Positions 59,079 through 64,000 of a stretch of 64,000 nt of DNA are shown here, in pieces (the stretch's first letter is position 1; every line of letters begins with the position of its first letter). The stretch covers positions 6,574,389 through 6,638,388 of the forward strand of contig NC_035174.2 of the NCBI RefSeq assembly GCF_001659605.2, in the 5' to 3' direction. The position numbers and the translations under genes are program-made. Source of the DNA: Manihot esculenta. Lineage: Eukaryota > Streptophyta > Magnoliopsida > Malpighiales > Euphorbiaceae. The notes beneath the pieces are model-generated. The model had not been told where the DNA came from, did not search any database, and saw nothing but the letters and a program-made list of their open reading frames with translations.

Positions 59079-59200
59079 ATATTATAGATCCAACGGTTTG
59101 AGTTGTACATTTGGGTTTTGGATTGGCCAATAAGAGCACTTAAGTCTTATCCTTTTATCTTGGTGCGCTATCCACGTATCTATTTCTTTGTTGCTGTTGG
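59079..59200 (-). promoter_or_regulatory. LHCA4 promoter with TATA, CCAAT and I-box-like elements
   Basis: TATA-like TATAATAT at 59079-59086 (minus strand) is about 165 bases before the ATG. Further upstream lie an inverted CCAAT region (ATTGGCCAAT, 59122-59131), GATAAG-type I-boxes (CTTATCC near 59146 and TTTATCT near 59154) and an ACGT core (CCACGTA near 59172). This set is typical of light-regulated photosynthesis genes. Confidence 0.5.
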
Positions 59201-59560
59201 TGGCAAAAGATCCTGCGGTACCCATCTTTGTCCACGTAGGAAGATTTTTAGACTACCACGTTGAGTTACACCAGCCAATAGCTGATTGACATGTGGTATT
59301 CTCATGACTGATCTCAGCAAAATGTATCTATAAAACTGCTTGGTAGGCCGAGAGGCCAGAGCCCATTTAGGTAACCCGTGCTACGTAGGACTTGGCAGCC
59401 CAAAAACAGAAACAACTTCGAGCGTTCACATGGCCTAATTGGACAAGCCTGTTACTTGAACTTGATGATAGATTTCTGTGATTCTTTTCAATTTTATTTC
59501 TTTAAAAATTCAAACCTATTCTTTTCATGAAAGGAATAAGAGGATGTCACTTAAAACATC
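59201..59560. other. Spacer between LHCA4 and the expansin gene
   Basis: No gene seen. Contains further ACGTG-like elements (TCCACGTAGG near 59231, CACGTTGAG near 59258) that may belong to the distal LHCA4 promoter. Confidence 0.5.
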
Positions 59561-59565
59561 CAGTC

Positions 59566-59571
59566 TTTATT
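59566..59571 (-). terminator. Candidate poly(A) signal of the expansin gene
   Basis: AATAAA on the minus strand, about 375 bases past the stop codon at 59946-59948. Confidence 0.4.
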
Positions 59572-59945
59572 TATATTAAGAGATAGTGGTACAACTCGCA
59601 AACAGATTACAGGACATCCAGCAGCAGAAGGCTGGTTACTACAGAGGCTGCATAGGGCAACTAAACAAATAACCTAAATGAAAGGTTTTTGCGGGTGGTA
59701 AATGTCCACCACAGCTAAATTTCGTGTCTGCCTTTTCAAATATGGCAAGAACAGAACCAAAACTACAACACAATCAAATCTTAAAAAGGATAATTGACAA
59801 GGACCACATTTAAACTAAGCCTTGTCATATTTCTTCACCCTCAAAACTAACATTAATACTAACACTATCAGTAGCCACATCCCTATACCTATGTATCATT
59901 TACTGAGTTATGCAGCATTTGGTTGGTCTGATTTTTAGATTGTAA

Positions 59946-61216
59946 TTAATGGAACTGTGGGCCGGTGAAGGTCTGGCCGAAGGACCACCCAGCAGGCGTG
60001 ACATCGTTGCAGACCACAGTGCGCCCATCACTAGTCGTCACCTTAAACGAGAGGCTTTGTCCGGTCAACAATGAATTGCTTTGCCAGTTTTGACCCCAGT
60101 TTCTCGACATGGGTTGCCAATCGGTTCTTGATCCTTTTACTGAAACTGCATGAACATCACCAGCTCCTCCAACGTTGGTTATGAGGACTAGGTTGAAGTA
60201 TGAGTGGCCATTAATTGTGAATCTTATTCCTCCTTTCTTTTGGCATGGTACCCTGCATTAGTGTCACGCAAGAAAGAAACCAAAACCTTCAGAAAATAGG
60301 AACTAAGCTTAAATTCCTTATCCTATTCTTCTTTTTTAACAAAACCAATTATATCGATCCAGTACTTGGAAAAAGTTCGGGTTAAAAAAAACCTGAGGTA
60401 ACAAGTAGACTTTCTTGCAATAAATTGCCAGATCATCTCTAAAACTGTAAACCAAATAATAAAATAAAATATAAAAAAGGACTAGAGAGCCTCCTTGCAT
60501 GTGTTCACGTGGATTAAGGCCACTTGAATAAAATTTCCATATGTTGACGACCTTTAGTAGGCAGGTAGCAAAAGGTCCAAATTCAGGTTTTTAGGACTAT
60601 AGTCCATCCGTGGACGGCTTGTATTTATTCGAAATTAACCTTTTAACAAGATATTTGAGAAAGAAGACATGCGAATGAACACCTTCTATAAGATACAGGA
60701 ACAATCCCAGCTTTATATTGAGCAATTCGTTGAAACACAGGCTGAGAGAGATCAAAATGATGCTGGGGAGGGTTGCACCACCCTCCAGCATTGTTAGGAA
60801 GGGCGTTGTTCGGTGGGCAGAAATTGGTGGCTGTCACCACTATAGACCCTGGCAGACACCACTTTGACTCATCTTTGCATTTTATTTCAAAACAAGCTCC
60901 ACAGCTCAAGCCATTGTTGAACAAGGCTGTGCTCAAAGCTGCAGAGTCTCTTCCATAACCTTGGCTCTCAAGGTTTCCATACCCACAAGCACCACCTGCA
61001 GAAGTTTTAAAAAGGGTCAACCAATTTTGTAGAAAAAAAAGGTGCACTATTAACATGCTAAATAACAAAGATCAGGTGCTACAACATACCCATTGTACCC
61101 GAGGCATCGCCACCTCCATAGAAGGTAGCATGAGCATCAAGCCAACCCCCATCATCCCCTGAAGCGAGTGAGATTAAAGAAAAAAATCCCAGAAAGAGAA
61201 GCCCAGCAAATGCCAT
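59946..61216 (-). CDS. Alpha-expansin (EXPA)
   Basis: Secreted cell-wall loosening protein. Three coding exons, 61216-61090, 60995-60683 and 60252-59946, GT-AG in consistent phase, 248 residues. Residues 1-20 form a signal peptide ([20 protein letters not shown]). The mature part has the GH45-like domain with [20 protein letters not shown], eight-Cys pattern ([28 protein letters not shown]) and the HFD motif at 122-124. The C-terminal carbohydrate-binding domain has [29 protein letters not shown] and WSFGQTF. The lack of the beta-expansin hallmark regions and the presence of the alpha-type GWCNPP loop place it in EXPA. Closest subgroup not determined. Acts non-enzymatically on cellulose-xyloglucan contacts at acid pH. 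A leader intron precedes the start codon exon. Confidence 0.94.
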
Positions 61217-61220
61217 TATC

Positions 61221-61334
61221 CTGGAATTAAAGAAGTAATGTAATGAGCCTGAAGCTAACCAATGAATCAAAATTACTACTCCCCAGACTTGAAAATTGCT
61301 AAAAAGAAAAGGAAAAAAAGATTGTTTACTCACA
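61221..61334 (-). other. Leader intron of the expansin gene
   Basis: Donor GTGAGT beginning at 61334 and acceptor TTCCAG ending at 61221 (minus strand), four bases before the ATG. The longer open frame from 61339 reads through this intron and is not the coding start. Confidence 0.55.
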
Positions 61335-61411
61335 GCCAAATATATCTCCGTGAGTGAAAAAAAGAGAAAAGCTCGTGTTTGAGGAATGAAGTGGGAGTGG
61401 GTGATGTGGGA

Positions 61412-61419
61412 AATTTATA
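61412..61419 (-). promoter_or_regulatory. TATA box of the expansin gene
   Basis: TATAAATT on the minus strand, about 75 bases upstream of the leader-intron donor, which leaves a leader exon of about 50 bases. Confidence 0.6.
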
Positions 61420-61499
61420 GACGCTCGAGGAAAAGTGTTCCCCCAGGCAACGTCATGCGAACTAACTGATCGCTGTATAATATGTTGAGCTGTAGGGAC

Positions 61500-63827
61500 T
61501 TAAAACCGCCAGGTGCGAGCCATTTTTGTCTGTATAAGCAAGGCCACTATTTTTGAACCAACTTGATTTTCTTTTGGTTTTGCAAATATCATCTAAATTC
61601 ATGGATTCCACTTTTGACTATTTGCGATTTTTTGCAATTTTGCTGCGGTTAATTAGAGCTACCATTTACTGCAGCTGGTTGCTTGGAGTATTCTTCTTTA
61701 ATTTACTTCTTCACAAGCATTTCTTTTATCTTCTTTTAGTTGCTAAATTTAGCTGCATATGGATTAGTTAATTGGATCTTTTAGCTCATGAAATGCTGTG
61801 CAATTATTGAAGACAGTAAGTTGGTGACAATTGAGAAGTGTTATATACATTTGAAGTTGCATAATAAGAGCAAATGTTGATGCTGTTTCTCGGCTCCTTC
61901 CTTCTAACATATTCACTTCCTTTAAGTTAAAGAGTCTTGTCGGTATTTGTCATAAAAAGGAAAAGGACAAGAGAATTGCTAAGTGCAATACATACATACG
62001 CCTCCATTGGTTCAAAAATTGCAGTCATAGGACATAGAGGACGGTGTGTACAGGCGGTAACTCCACAAAAGATAGGATGGATTTTTTCTTTTACTTGCTT
62101 ATTTTTTTTACATAAAAAGGAAATTACCCTTCATGGAAAACAAATTTTTTCAGCAAGAACGGATAAAATAAGAGTTGAACACTTTATCTTGTGTTACTTT
62201 ACTGGAACACGACTGTTAAAGGTGATAATAATATAACTTGAATCTTTGTTGCGTTGTGTGGTGGTTCTGAAAACCAATAAAGCAATATTCAAGTACAGAG
62301 TTCGTTATTGCTGAGATGTGTGTTGGTGAGATGAATCCCAGATTAGGTGAATTTAGAGCAGCATCATGGTACTTAACGATTGTCATAGATTAAGACTTTT
62401 GAACAGCTTGCTGTCCGAAAACTGAGAACTTAAATAAATTGACAGGAAATTAATATCGACCCATTTGTTTGAGTTATGGAAATTCTCAAACTAGCATCTC
62501 TAAATTCTCATTGAATATGGTATCTGGTAGCTTGCACAGAGAGAGCCAGGCGCAGGAGGCACATGGGTGATGTAAGTTACTGCTATATTACAAGTCTAAA
62601 AGAACCAACGACAGCTCAATCGCATTTATTTTGCATGCACATGTCCTTTTATTGGCGATTCATTCTGCAGAAAAAGCTGAAAACTCAACTTGCAAAGTTA
62701 TTTTCCTGCTTGCTGCCAAGATAAAAATTTTTGAAAAATACAATAATCTCCTTCAGTTTTTTCTTTTTTTAATCCTTATTTCTCAACCTACATACCTTGT
62801 TCCACTTGAACTTTAGGTGCCGTTTTAATACTTTTCATATCTTTTGCAGTTACGGTTTCCTTGTTTCTTATATGTTATACAATTAATTCATTCATTCTGT
62901 TAATCTAATTATGGGATTTGCCTCATTGGGTAAAACACAAAATTCCTTTCCTGCTAAGATAGGAGAATAGTTTCAAACTTTCAGGCTGTACTTTGGATAT
63001 ATAAGGTAGGTTCTTTGTTTTCAACATAGAAATTGAATTTGACTTGAAGGAGGTGATGTTTGCAATTATGTAATTATACAGAGCTCTTGTATGTCTGATT
63101 GTATCATGTAATTCAACTCTCTTACCTTACCAACCTACGGGTAGCCACACCACCACCAGAAATATTTACTGTATACTTGTCGCAAAAAAATCTTAGATAT
63201 TTATTTATTTATAAAAAGAATCCACTTTAATTGCGTAAAGACCAGACAATTCTTGTGTTTGATATACAAATTAAATTAAAATCAATAATTAATGGTACTA
63301 AATGGGACATTTGGCTAATGAAAACAACACAAGGAGGTTATGAGAAGGCACACGTAGCACAGAGACTATGTACAACTAAGAACCCAAAGAAGCAGAGAGC
63401 TTTACCAGTTCTTGAAAACTCGTTTGTTTGTTGTCTTGTTAGAAAAGCTATAACTGAAAACACAAAAAAAACAAAACCAGAAAGCAATCAGGAAAAAGAA
63501 AAACCACAGGCGCTCAGGGCTCTAATATTGCAGAGACCTAAGGCCTAAGGTAGCATAATGAATCTACGCAGACATGTGAATCTGAAATGGTCCACATTGA
63601 TCTTATTTTGTTGTCCCTTTCATATGAGCAGTCTGTCATATGGGCACTGTCCCAGATGGGAAAGAAAAACTAAGTGCAGTCATTGTTGATGATAGTGCAG
63701 CCATTGTTGATGAAGGAAATCAACAATAGGGTGCATCATGTTCAACGCTGAGGACGAGGCATTTAATCTGTGTTCTCAAGGTTGAATTTGACTAGGTTTC
63801 CAGGTTTCTTTGTGCAAAAAAGAAATT
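61500..63827. other. Spacer between expansin and tRNA-Ala
   Basis: No supportable gene over 2.3 kb. Short frames at 61553, 61937 and 63231 show no family motif or splice partner. A segment near 62530 (GAGAGCCAGGCGCAGGAGGC) has a passing likeness to the complement of miR160 but no hairpin. Confidence 0.55.
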
Positions 63828-63833
63828 AAAAAA
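63828..63833 (-). terminator. Pol III terminator of tRNA-Ala
   Basis: Six T on the minus strand immediately after the discriminator base. Confidence 0.75.
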
Positions 63834-63906
63834 TGGAGATGCGGGGTATCGATCCCCGTACCTCTCGCATGCTAAGCGAGCGCTCTACCATCTGAGCTAC
63901 ATCCCC
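63834..63906 (-). tRNA. tRNA-Ala (anticodon AGC)
   Basis: Full cloverleaf of 73 nt on the minus strand. Acceptor stem GGGGATG pairs with CATCTCC, including the G3-U70 wobble that is the alanine identity element, with discriminator A73. D-arm contains the A box TAGCTCAGATGG. Anticodon arm is CTCGC-TTAGCAT-GCGAG with AGC in place. T-arm is ACGGGGATCGATACCCCGC with B box GGATCGATACC. No intron. 3' CCA is not encoded, as expected for a nuclear tRNA gene. Confidence 0.97.
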
Positions 63907-64000
63907 TTCTGTTATTGTGATGAAATAATTACAAAAACACTAGTATTTTGCTGGAAAAATAAAATAAAAAACAATGTATATATGGACAAAATAAATGAGA

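Noticed and set aside
62529..62560. miR160-like segment
   Set aside because: Only about ten bases agree with the miR160 complement and there is no facing arm to form a precursor hairpin.
63231..63548. 105-residue Lys-rich frame near the right end
   Set aside because: No family resemblance, start codon is not ATG in the sequence, and no splice or promoter context.

Overview
The window is nuclear DNA of a flowering plant. It has spliced genes with GT-AG introns, a cycling DOF factor, a MIKC*-type MADS gene, LHCA4, an alpha-expansin, plant L1, Tekay-type and CACTA transposons, and a eukaryotic tRNA-Ala. Protein flavour and the AT-rich intergenic DNA suggest a core eudicot, possibly Euphorbiaceae (cassava or rubber tree relatives). 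That placement is inference only.

Left arm (1-9.5 kb): the last large exon of a cycling DOF factor (+), a 3 kb spacer with faint repeat relics, then a four-exon HNH-domain protein gene on the minus strand (9487 back to 5925) that I reconstructed from splice sites. From 9.5 to 14.1 kb the DNA is extremely AT-rich and carries one terminal-inverted-repeat element with a pyrimidine-rich CTT minisatellite.

Centre (about 14.15-44.5 kb): a nest of four transposable elements whose joints can be read to the base. A 5'-truncated L1-type LINE (+) is split by Ty3/gypsy element A (+, 17104-43138, target duplication TACTT). Element A is split by Ty3/gypsy element B (minus, 24336-34087, duplication CAGGT) and independently by a CACTA DNA transposon (34318-40454, duplication AAG). 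A and B belong to one Tekay/Del-like chromovirus family. A is decayed by stops, frameshifts and a lost RT catalytic Asp. B has one unbroken Gag-Pol frame of about 1658 codons and LTRs that look identical, so it is very young. The CACTA element carries a seven-exon TNPA-like gene with one premature stop and no visible TNPD transposase.

Right arm (44.5-64 kb): a calmodulin-like gene (+), AT-rich spacer, possible exons of an unrecognised minus-strand gene (49.2-51.5 kb), an eleven-coding-exon MADS gene of the AGL30/AGL65 type (+) with a MITE in one intron, LHCA4 (minus), an alpha-expansin (minus), about 2.4 kb of spacer and tRNA-Ala(AGC) (minus). The host genes do not form a pathway; they are ordinary plant single genes around a heterochromatic insertion nest. 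I see no operon-like or defence-island system. The most unusual signals are the nest itself, the arrays of a 13-bp palindrome (TTCGGC-N-GCCGAA) on both sides of the LTR TATA box, and the TNPA-only CACTA element.
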